64,000 nt of DNA, from contig OX638294.1 in the NCBI GenBank assembly GCA_951812325.1, positions 655,136 through 719,135 on the forward strand, in the 5' to 3' direction. This document shows, piece by piece, positions 42,651 through 51,434 of the stretch. The notes beneath the pieces are model-generated. The model was given only the letters and a program-made list of their open reading frames with translations, searched no databases and was not told the origin of the DNA. A program made the position numbers and the translations under genes. Within the stretch, counting starts at the first letter, position 1. The number at the start of each line of letters is the position of its first letter. Origin of the DNA: an uncultured Thermoanaerobaculia bacterium (GTDB taxonomy: Bacteria > Acidobacteriota > Thermoanaerobaculia > Multivoradales > Multivoraceae).

Positions 42651-43831
42651 CGGGCACTCCTTTCGTCAGATGCTTCACCGAGCCACTCGGCAATCACCGC
42701 GTCCGTGTCGCGGCCGAGTTCGGGACTCGGCTCGAGCGGACCGGAAGACCGGGCATCGAAACGGAGCGGACTCGTCGGCAGGGCGAGCTCACCCAGCGCC
42801 GGATGGTCGACGTTCTCGAAGAAGCCGCGCTCCCAGAGATGCGGATCCGCGTTCACCTCGGCCAGATCGCGGACCGGCGCGCAGGGAACGTGGCACTCGC
42901 GGGCGATCCGGCAGACCTCGTCCCGGCTTCGCTCCGCGGTCCAGGCCGCGACCAGAGCCTCCGCCTCCTCCATGTGGGCCACCCGCGCCTCGTTGTGCTC
43001 AAAGCGCGGGTCCGAAGCGAGTTCTTCCCGACCCATCGCTCCTACCAGATTTCGCCAGTGCCTCTCGTTGACGCAGATGATCGCCACGAACCCATCCCGG
43101 CAGGGATAGACGTTGTAGGGCGACACGCGGCCGTGGCGGTTGCCGATGGGTTCCGGCGGCCGGCCTTCGACGTGCATCAGGCCGAGCTTCGAGAGCATGC
43201 TCGGGTAGACGGCCTCCTGCATCGCCACCTCGACGAGGCGTCCGCGGCCGGTCCGTTCCCGCTCGTAGAGCGCGCTCACGATGCCCCCATAGAGGTGCAC
43301 GCCGCCAAGGAAGTCGATCAGCGCCGGTCCCGCCTTGAGCGGCGGACGCCCGGCCTCGCCGGTGATGCTCATCACGCCGGACGCGGCCTGGACCGTGATG
43401 TCCATGCCCAGCCGGTCGCGGTCCGGTCCGCTCAGACCATAGGCGGTGCCCGAGGCGTAGATCAGCCGCGGGTTGAGATCCCCGAGCGTCTTCCAGCCCA
43501 CTTCAAGCCGGTCGAGGACGCCGGGCGCGAAGTTCTCGACCAGCACGTCGGCAGCGCCCGCCAGTCGGCGCAGCAGTTCGCGCCCCTCCTCCACCTTCAG
43601 GTCGCAGACCGCGGACCGCTTGTTCGAGTTCAGGAACGCGAGCGGGTAGGACGGCGGCCCGCCGTGGACCTCCCGGCGACGCAGCGGCTCGCCTCCCGGC
43701 GGCTCCATCTTGACCACGTCCGCCCCGGCCTGGGCGAGCAGGAAGCCGGCGTAGGGCCCCTGGTAGATCTGGCCCAGATCGAGAACGCGGACGCCCGCGA
43801 GAGGTTTCGGGGCCTGCGCCTCGCCGGTCAC
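42647..43831 (-). CDS. CaiB/BaiF family CoA transferase A
   Basis: A 394-residue family III CoA transferase starting at GTG 43831. Conserved features are GVRVLDLGQIYQGPYAGFLLAQAGADVVKMEPPGGEPLRR, FLNSNKRSAVCDLK, VENFAPGVLDRLEVGW and the LIYASGTAYG-x-x-GP block; the catalytic aspartate is in RLGMDITVQA. It moves CoA between acids. It overlaps the enolase-superfamily gene by four bases and follows the acyl-CoA dehydrogenase gene after 14 bases. Confidence 0.9.
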   Translation of the reverse strand: MTGEAQAPKPLAGVRVLDLGQIYQGPYAGFLLAQAGADVVKMEPPGGEPLRRREVHGGPPSYPLAFLNSNKRSAVCDLKVEEGRELLRRLAGAADVLVENFAPGVLDRLEVGWKTLGDLNPRLIYASGTAYGLSGPDRDRLGMDITVQAASGVMSITGEAGRPPLKAGPALIDFLGGVHLYGGIVSALYERERTGRGRLVEVAMQEAVYPSMLSKLGLMHVEGRPPEPIGNRHGRVSPYNVYPCRDGFVAIICVNERHWRNLVGAMGREELASDPRFEHNEARVAHMEEAEALVAAWTAERSRDEVCRIARECHVPCAPVRDLAEVNADPHLWERGFFENVDHPALGELALPTSPLRFDARSSGPLEPSPELGRDTDAVIAEWLGEASDERSAR

Positions 43832-43845
43832 GGCGCCGCCAATCC

Positions 43846-45012
43846 TCAGTGGAAGGACCCGCCGATCACGTCGCGGGCGACGATCAGGCGCTGGATCTCG
43901 TTCGGGCCCTCGCCGACCCGGCGAATGCGGAGCTCCCGGTACCAGCGCTCGAGCGGCAGGTCCTTCGTCATGCCGTAGCCGCCGTGGATCTGCATCGACC
44001 GGTCGACGACGCGGCTCGCCCCTTCGCTCGCGACCAGCTTGCAGATCGCCGCCTCGGTCCGGAACGGCTTGCCGGCATCGGCCCGGGCCGCCGCCTCGAG
44101 GGTCAACGCCCTGCCGGTGCGCAGATCGATCTCGTTGTCGACAATCATCCACTGCACCGCCTGCCGGGTCGAAAGGTAGTCGCCGAACGTCTTGCGCGCC
44201 TTCGCGTAGGCGATGGCCATCTCCTGGGCCTTGAGCGCCACGCCAATGCAGCCCGCGGCGTAAGGGATCCGGTTGCGGCTCAGCCGGTCGTTGGCGATCG
44301 CGAAACCCTGGTTCACTTCGCCGAGCACGTTTCGGCCCGGCACCCGCACCCGGTTGAACTCGAGTTCCGCCGCGTAGTGCGTCGAACGCAGGGTGTGGAT
44401 GATGCGCCGGACCCGGAAACCCGGCATGTCGGTATCGACCAGGAAGCAGGTGATCCCCTTGCGCCCGAGCTCCGGGTCGGTGCGCGCGAAGACGATGCCG
44501 AAATCCGCCTTGTCCGCGCCGGAGATGAACGTCTTCTCGCCGTCGACGATCCAGTCGTCCCCGTCGCGCACCGCCGTCGTCCGGATCGCGCGCGCCGGAT
44601 CGCTGCCGCCCGAGGGCTCGGTCAGGGCAAAGAAACCGCGCTTCTCGCCTCGCAGAACGGGATGGAGGTAGCGCTCCTTCTGGTCGTCGTCCGCCTCGTA
44701 CAGCTGGGCCAGACCGGCGCCGCCGAACACGCCGTAACAGGGCGCGTAGAGGCCGGCCCGGTGCTGCGCCATCTCGAACGCCATCAGGGTCCGGGTCACG
44801 AGATCGATGCCAGGGCCCCCGTACTCCTCCGGGATGTCCAGCCCGTAGAAGCCGAGTTCCTTCGTCATCGCGACGAGGCGCTCGCGGTGGTGCGGCGGCA
44901 GCTCGCTCGCATCCGGGTCGAGGTCCGCTTCAAGCGGCACGATCTCCTCGTGCACGAAGCGGCGCACCGTCTCGAGGATCAGTCGCTGTTCGGCAGTGAG
45001 TTCGAAGTCCAC
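43846..45012 (-). CDS. Acyl-CoA dehydrogenase B
   Basis: A 388-residue FAD enzyme from GTG 45012, behind GGGGAGG. Signature segments are FFALTEPSGGSDPARAIRTTAVRDG, DWIVDGEKTFISGAD, the middle-domain THYAAELEFNRVRVPGRNVLG, and IHGGYGMTKDLPLERWYRELRIRRVGEGPNEIQRLIVAR, which ends in the region bearing the base glutamate. It probably acts on the CoA ester made by the adjacent CoA transferase. Confidence 0.92.
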   Translation of the reverse strand: MDFELTAEQRLILETVRRFVHEEIVPLEADLDPDASELPPHHRERLVAMTKELGFYGLDIPEEYGGPGIDLVTRTLMAFEMAQHRAGLYAPCYGVFGGAGLAQLYEADDDQKERYLHPVLRGEKRGFFALTEPSGGSDPARAIRTTAVRDGDDWIVDGEKTFISGADKADFGIVFARTDPELGRKGITCFLVDTDMPGFRVRRIIHTLRSTHYAAELEFNRVRVPGRNVLGEVNQGFAIANDRLSRNRIPYAAGCIGVALKAQEMAIAYAKARKTFGDYLSTRQAVQWMIVDNEIDLRTGRALTLEAAARADAGKPFRTEAAICKLVASEGASRVVDRSMQIHGGYGMTKDLPLERWYRELRIRRVGEGPNEIQRLIVARDVIGGSFH

Positions 45013-45016
45013 AGCC

Positions 45017-45361
45017 TCACCTCCCCGGCGCGGCGATCCGGCCGATCCGCCGGTCTCCCCGGTCCGCGTTCCCAACCGGCAGCTCGCCGTGATCGGCAAG
45101 GTAGACGGCCAGCAACTCCTCGAAGCGGCTCCAGTACTGCATCGTCACCTCGTAGCGGAACCTGGCCGCCCGTTCGTGTTTCGCGGCCGTCTCGGCTATC
45201 GCGCTGCGCAGACCGAAACGGGAACGCCCTCCCGCGAACCCCAGTTCGAGGACGACGCCCTCCGCGTCACCGATCTGGAACACGCCCAGCTGGCCGGGCA
45301 GCGCGGCGATCCCGGCATCGTCAAGGTCCCGCCACGGCTTGCCGAGCCGGACCCCGGTCAT
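45017..45361 (-). CDS. Conserved small protein of unknown function
   Basis: A 114-residue protein from ATG 45361, four bases before the acyl-CoA dehydrogenase gene. It reads VRLGKPWRDLDDAGI, LPGQLGVFQIGDAEGVVLELG, FGLRSAIAETAAKHERAARFRYEVTMQYWSRFEELLAVYL. The LGVFQIGD...LELGFAGG pattern followed by an arginine- and tyrosine-rich helix faintly recalls GIY-YIG-like folds, but catalytic residues are not evident. It likely belongs to the acyl-CoA operon. Function unknown. Confidence 0.6.
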   Translation of the reverse strand: MTGVRLGKPWRDLDDAGIAALPGQLGVFQIGDAEGVVLELGFAGGRSRFGLRSAIAETAAKHERAARFRYEVTMQYWSRFEELLAVYLADHGELPVGNADRGDRRIGRIAAPGR

Positions 45362-45605
45362 GCTGCCTCTTGCCCGAGCATCCGCGGAATCGTATCCCGC
45401 ACTCCGATGCGTCGCCGGCAATGCCCGGGGCGGACACACGCCCGGACACACGCAGGGGGCTCCGCTGCCGCGGCAGGTCCTGCATCGGGCGAAGGACCAC
45501 ACGGAGCCTCGCTGCCCGGCCCGACGAACCCGACGGACGCTGCTGTGTCAGAATCCCCGCCGCTCTGAACACACATCGCCAATCTGCGCGCGGCGGGAAG
45601 CCGAC

Positions 45606-46874
45606 GTGACGCCGAACCCGCCCGCCGCGCCGCCGGATGCGCGCCGACCGTCCCCGGAAGGCTCGCTGCTCGAAGGCGTCCGCGTGGTGGAGCTCGCCAC
45701 GATCGTCATGGCGCCCTCGGCCTGCGCCATGCTCTCCGACTTCGGGGCCGAAGTGATCAAGATCGAGGCGCCGGGCCGGGGCGATCTCTACCGCTACTTC
45801 CAGGATCTGCCCGGCATGCCGGACTCGGAGATCCCGTACTGCTTCCTGCTCGACGGCCGGAACAAGAAGAGCGTCGTGATCGACCTCAAGCAGGAGAACG
45901 GCCAGTCCGTGGCCCACCGGCTGATCGAGACGGCGGACGTGTTCCTGACCAACTGCCACAACTCCGTGCTCGAGGATCTGGGCATGACCTGGGACCGGCT
46001 GCGCGAGGTCAACCCGCGGCTCATCTTCGCCCACGGCACCGGCTACGGGCACACTGGCCCGGAAGCCGAGAAGCCCGGCTACGACCAGGTCTGCTACTGG
46101 ACCCGCTCCGGTCTCGTCGCGACCTTCACGCCGGTCGACGGCCATCTCGGACCGCTCGGCTGCGGCACGGGCGACCACCCGACCGGCGTCACGCTCTTCT
46201 CGGCCGTGCTCGCCGGCCTGCTCAAGCGGGAACGGACCGGCGTCGGCTCCTATGTCACCACGTCGCTGCTCGCGGCCGGGGTCTGGGCCAACGCCTGCGC
46301 CATCCAGGCCAAGCTGGTCGGGGCGGAGTTCCACGAGAAACGCCCGCGCGAACACACGATGAACTTCGGCCAGCTCTACTACCGCACCCGGGACGACCGC
46401 CTGATCAAGCTGAGCATCGTCGAGCAGGACCGGGAATGGGAACCTTTCTGCCTCGCCCTCGACCGCGGCGACCTGATCGCCGACGAACGCTTCTGCGCCA
46501 CTCCCGAGCGGATCGAGAACATGCCCGAGTTCGTCGCCCTGCTCGACGCCGACTTCGCCAAGCGGGACTTTGCCGAGTGGAGCGAGCGGTTCACCCGCCA
46601 CGAGATCGCCTACAGCCTGGTCTCGAACCTGGACGACATCGTCGCCGACGAGCAGTTGGAGGCCATCGGCATGTTCCGCGACCTGGACCACCCGCAGTAC
46701 GGGCGTCTGCGCACGGTGGACAGCCCCGTGCTCATCGAGGGCGAAGACAAGGTGAAGCCCCAACCGGCCCCCGAACTCGGCGAGCACACCGGCGACCTGC
46801 TGCGGGAACTCGGACTCGACGCCGCGGAGATCGAAGGCCTGGCCGACCGGGGTGTCATCTCGGGCCGGATCTGA
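45606..46874 (+). CDS. CaiB/BaiF family CoA transferase B
   Basis: A 422-residue family III CoA transferase starting at GTG 45606; the open frame upstream is antisense or spacer. Conserved blocks are GVRVVELATIVMAPSACAMLSDFGAEVIKIEAPGRGD, LLDGRNKKSVVIDLK, LTNCHNSVLEDLGMTWDRL, LIFAHGTGYGHTGPEAEKPGYD (catalytic aspartate at the end) and LLKRERTGVGSYVTTSLL. A plus-strand acyl-CoA dehydrogenase follows after 70 bases, so they probably act on the same acid. Confidence 0.9.
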   Translation: MTPNPPAAPPDARRPSPEGSLLEGVRVVELATIVMAPSACAMLSDFGAEVIKIEAPGRGDLYRYFQDLPGMPDSEIPYCFLLDGRNKKSVVIDLKQENGQSVAHRLIETADVFLTNCHNSVLEDLGMTWDRLREVNPRLIFAHGTGYGHTGPEAEKPGYDQVCYWTRSGLVATFTPVDGHLGPLGCGTGDHPTGVTLFSAVLAGLLKRERTGVGSYVTTSLLAAGVWANACAIQAKLVGAEFHEKRPREHTMNFGQLYYRTRDDRLIKLSIVEQDREWEPFCLALDRGDLIADERFCATPERIENMPEFVALLDADFAKRDFAEWSERFTRHEIAYSLVSNLDDIVADEQLEAIGMFRDLDHPQYGRLRTVDSPVLIEGEDKVKPQPAPELGEHTGDLLRELGLDAAEIEGLADRGVISGRI

Positions 46875-46944
46875 ACCACACCGCGAACCGGACTACAATC
46901 ACCACTTCTGCGAACCAACCGCACCGCTGCCCAGGAGACGCTCC

Positions 46945-48174
46945 ATGGACTTTCAGGACTCACCGCAGGAAGCCGCCTTCCGAGCCGAGGCGCGCGCCTG
47001 GCTCGCAGCCAACGCCGAACCCCTGGCGCCTGGCGATACGTCCCGCTACGCCGGGCTCTCCGAAGACGAGGGGCTCGCCGCTGCCAAGGGGTGGCAACAG
47101 AAGAAGTACGACGACGGCTGGGCCTGCATCACGTGGCCGAAGGAACACGGCGGCCGCGGCGCGACCTTCATGGAGGGCGTGATCTGGGACCAGGAACAGG
47201 CGAGGTTCGACGTTCCCGATGGCTACCTCAACATCGGCCACGGCACCTGCGCACCGGCGATCATGGCCCACGGCACCGAGGAGCAGAAGCGCCGCTACCT
47301 GCCGAAGCTGGCGAGCGGCGAGGAAGTCTGGTGCCAGCTCTTCTCCGAGCCCGGAGCGGGTTCCGACCTCGCCGGCCTTCGCACCCGCGCCGAGCGGGAC
47401 GGCGACGAGTGGATCGTCAACGGCCAGAAGGTCTGGAACTCGGGCGCCCACTTCGCCGACTGGGGCATCCTGGTCACCCGCCACGACCCCGCCGTGCCCA
47501 AGCACAAGGGCCTGACCTTCTTCGTCGTCGACATGAAGTCGGGCGGCATCGAGCCCCGGCCGATCCGCCAGATTCCCGGTACCGCGGAGTTCAATGAGGT
47601 CTTCCTGCAGAACGTCCGGGTCCCCGACCACAACCGCCTCGGCAATGTCGGCGACGGCTGGCAGGTGGCGATCACGACGCTGATGAACGAACGGCACGGC
47701 CGCTACCAGATGACGCCCGACTGGAGCGACGCCCTGCGCATCGCCTCCGAGCTGGAGATCGACGGTGAACCCGCGGCGGCCCAGAGCGCCGTGCGCGACC
47801 GGATCGCCGACTGGTACGTCCAGTGCCGCGGCGTCGAGTTGACCTTCCTGCGCACCCTGACCGCGATCTCCCAGGGCAAGCAGCCGGGTCCCGAGAACTC
47901 GATCTGCAAGGTGATCACCGCCACCGCCCGGCAGGACATCGCCTCGTTCGCGGCCGACCTGCTCGATGTCGCCGGTTCCGTCAGCGGCCGCGACGATGCC
48001 CCCTCGGGCGGCATGTTCCACTACGCCTACCTGGCGGCGCCCGGCATGCGAATCGCCGCCGGAACGGACGAGATCCTGCGCAACATCATCGCCGAGCGCG
48101 TCCTCACGCTGCCCGGCGAGATCCGCGTCGACCGCGACCGGCCCTTCAGCGACATCCCGACCGGCTCGAACTAA
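46945..48174 (+). CDS. Acyl-CoA dehydrogenase C
   Basis: A 409-residue enzyme from ATG 46945 (AGGAGA upstream). Seen: WPKEHGGRGATFMEGVIWDQE, VWCQLFSEPGAGSDLAGLRT, EWIVNGQKVWNSGAHFADWGIL, FNEVFLQNVRVPDHNRLG and IAAGTDEILRNIIAERVLTLP. This arrangement is typical of FadE-like dehydrogenases acting on bulky or steroid-like CoA esters. It is the third acyl-CoA dehydrogenase in the window. Substrate unknown. Confidence 0.92.
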   Translation: MDFQDSPQEAAFRAEARAWLAANAEPLAPGDTSRYAGLSEDEGLAAAKGWQQKKYDDGWACITWPKEHGGRGATFMEGVIWDQEQARFDVPDGYLNIGHGTCAPAIMAHGTEEQKRRYLPKLASGEEVWCQLFSEPGAGSDLAGLRTRAERDGDEWIVNGQKVWNSGAHFADWGILVTRHDPAVPKHKGLTFFVVDMKSGGIEPRPIRQIPGTAEFNEVFLQNVRVPDHNRLGNVGDGWQVAITTLMNERHGRYQMTPDWSDALRIASELEIDGEPAAAQSAVRDRIADWYVQCRGVELTFLRTLTAISQGKQPGPENSICKVITATARQDIASFAADLLDVAGSVSGRDDAPSGGMFHYAYLAAPGMRIAAGTDEILRNIIAERVLTLPGEIRVDRDRPFSDIPTGSN

Positions 48175-48214
48175 GACAGTTGGGGCCGACGCCCTCCAGT
48201 CCGCACCGGAGGTC

Positions 48215-48365
48215 GGAGGGGACGCGTCCCGTCGAGGCTGTCGGCAAGCGACGGCCCTATGCCCCTCCGCCAACCGACACCGAACCGGAGCGCAGCCGAC
48301 CGCAGCGAGCGCCGACCTCACATCAACTCAGAGAGCGCGAGCGACCGATGGGACGCGTCCCCTCC
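48215..48365. repeat. 16-bp perfect inverted repeat between convergent genes
   Basis: GGAGGGGACGCGTCCC at 48215-48230 has its exact reverse complement at 48350-48365, 119 bases away. Each arm itself contains the palindrome GGGACGCGTCCC. The pair lies between the ends of the acyl-CoA dehydrogenase and TrkA-type genes. It could be a termination structure or a worn mobile-element boundary. Confidence 0.5.
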
Positions 48366-48403
48366 GGCCGCAGAAGCGGACGGGTGACCCCTCCGACCGC
48401 ACC

Positions 48404-49801
48404 CTAGCTGGCGACCTCGCTCTCGCTGCCCGGGAACAGGAGCCTGGCCATCTGGGTCTGCGAGCGGTGGACGAACAGGATGACCTGGTCGTCGGCGCGC
48501 AGCATGTTGCTCCGCTCCGGCATGAACACGCGGTCGCCCCGCACCACCGCGCCAACGATCAGGCCCCTGGGCGCCTGGAGGTCGGCGAGCGTCGCGCCGG
48601 CCGCCGGGCTGGCTTCGTGAATCACGCGCTGGACGACCTGAAGCGCGCCGTCGGCCAGGTTGACGAGGTTCGCCTTGTAGCCGTTGGCGACGAAGTTCCG
48701 GACGTGGTCGATCGCCAGGGAGTGCGGCGACACGAGTTCGACCTCGCCGACCCGCTGCCAGAGCCGGCTCGTCGTGTGGTGGATCAGCGCGACGACCTGG
48801 GGCACGCCCAGTTCCTGGGCGATCAGCCCCGCGACCACGTTGCTGTCGTCGTGGCTGGTGGCCGCGATCAGCACGTCGGCCCGGCGGAGACCTTCGCTCT
48901 CCATCGTCGCCGCGTCGATCGGGTCGCCGTGCAGGACCTCGACGTCGGGGAACGACTGGGCCAGGAACTCCGCCCGGCGCCGGTCGCGCTCGATCCACCG
49001 CAAGCGCTTGACCTCGTTGCGCAGCGCCTTGACCACCGCGACCGCGGCCGAACTGCCGCCGGCCACGGCAACGGTGTGCGGATGCTCGACACGCGATGCG
49101 AACAACTCCTCCACATCGTGGGTCGACTGCGTCCGGCACAGGACCATGGCCAGCCCACCCGGCATCGCCTGCAGGTCCGGCCCCGGGATCGACAATTCGT
49201 GCTCCGCGTCGAAGTAGCCGACAACTCGCGCGCCCTCGGGCAGCGGCACTTCCCTGAGCGGCAGGCGGGCGACCGTGCTGTTCGCCTGCACCTGGATCGT
49301 CCTCAGTTCGAAGCGGCCCTTGGCCAGGTAGTCGACTTCGTAGGTGTGGTGGCCGAGTACGACGTTCAGGATCGCGTTGGTCGCCAGACTCTGGGGCGAC
49401 AGCAGCAGGTCGGCGCCGAACAACCGCTCGTAGGAGCGGCGGTAGACGGTCAGATCCTCGGAGGTGTCGAGCCGCACCACGCACCGCTTCGCGCCCAGGT
49501 TGCGGGCGATCACCGACGCGACCAGGTTCGCCTCCTCCGAGGAAGAGGCGGCGATGAACAGGTCCGCGGCATCGACGTGCGCCCGCTCGAGCACCGCCTG
49601 GTGGGCGCCGTTGCCGACGACGAAGGCGGCGTCCAGCTCCTCCTCGATGCGCCGCCCCTTGTCCGGATCCGTGTCGATCAGGGTCAGACTCCGGCCTTCG
49701 CGCCCGAACGCCTCGGCGATGTGGAAACCCATGTCGCCGATGCCCATCACGCAGTAGTGCCCCTTCCCGCTCACGACCGGTCGAGCATAAGCCACGTGCA
49801 C
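48404..49801 (-). CDS. TrkA-type potassium regulator (double TrkA-N/TrkA-C)
   Basis: A 465-residue protein with two Rossmann NAD-binding domains: YCVMGIGDMGFHIAEAF with TLIDTDPDKG near the N-terminus and TVAVAGGSSAAVAVVKALR near the middle. Each is followed by a TrkA-C-like domain. Such proteins gate the TrkH/Ktr potassium channel from the cytoplasm. Two-unit length agrees with TrkA of proteobacteria. No trkH gene is nearby. A later start (VSGKGHYCVMG) is possible. It lies alone between convergent and divergent genes. Confidence 0.85.
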   Translation of the reverse strand: MHVAYARPVVSGKGHYCVMGIGDMGFHIAEAFGREGRSLTLIDTDPDKGRRIEEELDAAFVVGNGAHQAVLERAHVDAADLFIAASSSEEANLVASVIARNLGAKRCVVRLDTSEDLTVYRRSYERLFGADLLLSPQSLATNAILNVVLGHHTYEVDYLAKGRFELRTIQVQANSTVARLPLREVPLPEGARVVGYFDAEHELSIPGPDLQAMPGGLAMVLCRTQSTHDVEELFASRVEHPHTVAVAGGSSAAVAVVKALRNEVKRLRWIERDRRRAEFLAQSFPDVEVLHGDPIDAATMESEGLRRADVLIAATSHDDSNVVAGLIAQELGVPQVVALIHHTTSRLWQRVGEVELVSPHSLAIDHVRNFVANGYKANLVNLADGALQVVQRVIHEASPAAGATLADLQAPRGLIVGAVVRGDRVFMPERSNMLRADDQVILFVHRSQTQMARLLFPGSESEVAS

Positions 49802-49840
49802 GAGTCACTGAGCGCCCGGATGACTTGACCGGAAGTTCCG

Positions 49841-49991
49841 CAGGGCTGTTCCAAAGTCGGGAGCTCCGATGTCCGAGGTGCGGAAACCACTCCTGGGTGG
49901 GAAGATCGGTGCTGGCACGATCTCTGCTCTCAGGAACGCGGGCGCCTTGGCCCGCACGCGGCGCGAAGCGTCGGACCTTGGAACGGTCCTG
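49841..49991. mobile_element. MITE-like element, copy 2 (151 bp)
   Basis: Begins CAGGGCTGTTCCAAAG and ends CCTTGGAACGGTCCTG, imperfect inverted repeats like those of copy 1 at 28381-28532, and differs from it by one base in length. The interior shares scattered identity, for example GAGGTGCGGAAACCACTCC against GATGTGAGGAAACCTACTCC. Flanks read CCGGAAGTTC and CCGGAGGTTC, which may be a worn target duplication offset by two bases. It encodes no transposase. Confidence 0.6.
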
Positions 49992-50097
49992 CCGGAGGTT
50001 CTCGTGGGGGGCTCGGGCGGCGGGTCACGGTCTGCTACGGTCTACCGAAACCACTGCCTTTCGCAGGGAGGCGAGCGGCCATCACCGAGGATCGCTT

Positions 50098-50517
50098 GTG
50101 AGCGAACTGAAGACGAAGCAGAACGACGCCAGCGTCGAGATGTTCCTCGGCGCGGTCGACAACGATCGGCGGCGCGAGGACAGCTTCACGGTCCTCGAAC
50201 TGATGAAGCGGATCACCGGCGAGGCGCCCCGCATGTGGGGCGCCGCGATCGTCGGCTTTGGCAGCTACCGGTACCGCTACGCGAGCGGCCGCACCGGAGA
50301 ATGGCCGCGCATCGGCTTCTCGCCCCGCAAGCAGAGCCTGACGGTCTACGTCATGCCCGGGTTCTCGAGCTGCGACGAACTCCTCTCCCGACTCGGCAAG
50401 CACCGGACCGGCAAGTCCTGCCTCTACATCAACAAGCTCGCCGACGTAGACATGGGCGTGCTCGAAGAGCTGATTGAGAACTCGCTCGAGACAATGAGCG
50501 AGAGGTACCCGGAGTAG
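50098..50517 (+). CDS. DUF1801 family protein
   Basis: A 139-residue protein from GTG 50098. It reads DASVEMFLGAVDNDRRREDSF, PRMWGAAIVGFGSYRYRYASG, WPRIGFSPRKQSLTVYVMPGF and SCLYINKLADVDMGVLEELI, the usual layout of DUF1801 (YdhG/IFN-like) proteins. The fold resembles a small beta-alpha unit; molecular function is not known, though many genomes carry several copies. Preceded by the MITE-like element. Confidence 0.85.
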   Translation: MSELKTKQNDASVEMFLGAVDNDRRREDSFTVLELMKRITGEAPRMWGAAIVGFGSYRYRYASGRTGEWPRIGFSPRKQSLTVYVMPGFSSCDELLSRLGKHRTGKSCLYINKLADVDMGVLEELIENSLETMSERYPE

Positions 50518-50634
50518 CGCGGCCAACCTGTCGCAGGCTTCATCTCCGGCCCCGGCCCGGGGGCTCACGGGGAACCTGCACCGCCGAACCCGCTCCGCCA
50601 CGTCGCCACAACGCCAACTCGCAGGAAACAAGCG

Positions 50635-51432
50635 ATGAACTACGAACGAATCCTGCTCGAACAGGACGGCAGTCTCGCCACGATCACGCTGAACCACCCG
50701 GAGGTGCTGAACGCGACGGACGCCACGATGGTCGCCGAACTGGGCGACGCGGTGCTGCGCATCCGCGACCCGGAGAGCGGCGTGCGCGCCCTCCTGATTG
50801 CCGGAGCGGGCCGCGCCTTCTGTTCCGGGGCCAACCTCTCCGGCCGCGGCAGCCAGGAAGACGGGGCGGTGAACCCGACGGCCCGCGAGAACCTGCGCAA
50901 CAACTACCACCCCCTGCTGCTCTCGCTGCGCGACCTGGACATGCCGGTCGTCACGGCAGTGCACGGGGCCGCGGCCGGCGTCGGCATGAGCTTCGCCCTG
51001 ATCGGCGACCTCGTCTGCGCCTCGAAGCAGGCCTTCTTCCTGCAGGCGTTCGCGCGCATCGGCCTGGTGCCCGACGGCGGCGCCACCTTCATGCTGCCGC
51101 GCCTGATCGGCTGGGGGCGCGCGGTCGAGCTTTCCATGCTCGCGGAACGTCTGCCGGCCGACAAGGCGTTCGAGTGGGGTCTGATCAACCGCCTCTACGA
51201 CGACCGGGAGTCCCTGATCAAGGGGGCCACCGAGCTGGCCCAACGCCTGGCCAACGGTCCGCGATCCCTGGCGATGATCCGGAAGGCCTACTGGGCCACG
51301 TGGCAGAACGTCTACGAGCAGCAACTCGACCTGGAAGCCAGGCTCCAGGCGGAGGCCGGCGCCACGGAAGACTCCCGCGAGGGAGTCCTTGCCTTCCTCG
51401 AGAAGCGGCCCGCCGAGTTCAAGGGACGCTGA
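50635..51432 (+). CDS. Enoyl-CoA hydratase/isomerase
   Basis: A 265-residue crotonase-fold enzyme. ATITLNHPEVLNA, the oxyanion loop AGRAFCSGANLSG, VTAVHGAAAGVGMSFALIGDLVCA and FLQAFARIGLVPDGGATFMLPRLIG are all present; the second glutamate of hydratases is replaced in this last segment by aspartate/valine surroundings (LVPDGG), as in PaaG-like isomerases. It would hydrate or isomerise an enoyl-CoA in a fatty or aromatic acid pathway. It is followed after two bases by the PQQ enzyme. Confidence 0.9.
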   Translation: MNYERILLEQDGSLATITLNHPEVLNATDATMVAELGDAVLRIRDPESGVRALLIAGAGRAFCSGANLSGRGSQEDGAVNPTARENLRNNYHPLLLSLRDLDMPVVTAVHGAAAGVGMSFALIGDLVCASKQAFFLQAFARIGLVPDGGATFMLPRLIGWGRAVELSMLAERLPADKAFEWGLINRLYDDRESLIKGATELAQRLANGPRSLAMIRKAYWATWQNVYEQQLDLEARLQAEAGATEDSREGVLAFLEKRPAEFKGR

Positions 51433-51434
51433 TC

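Noticed and set aside
45321..46787. Minus-strand 488-codon gene
   Set aside because: It lies opposite the CoA transferase with its clear family motifs and has no recognisable domain.
50635..51432. Naphthoate synthase or another named crotonase
   Set aside because: The motifs support the crotonase fold only; residues do not fix the reaction.
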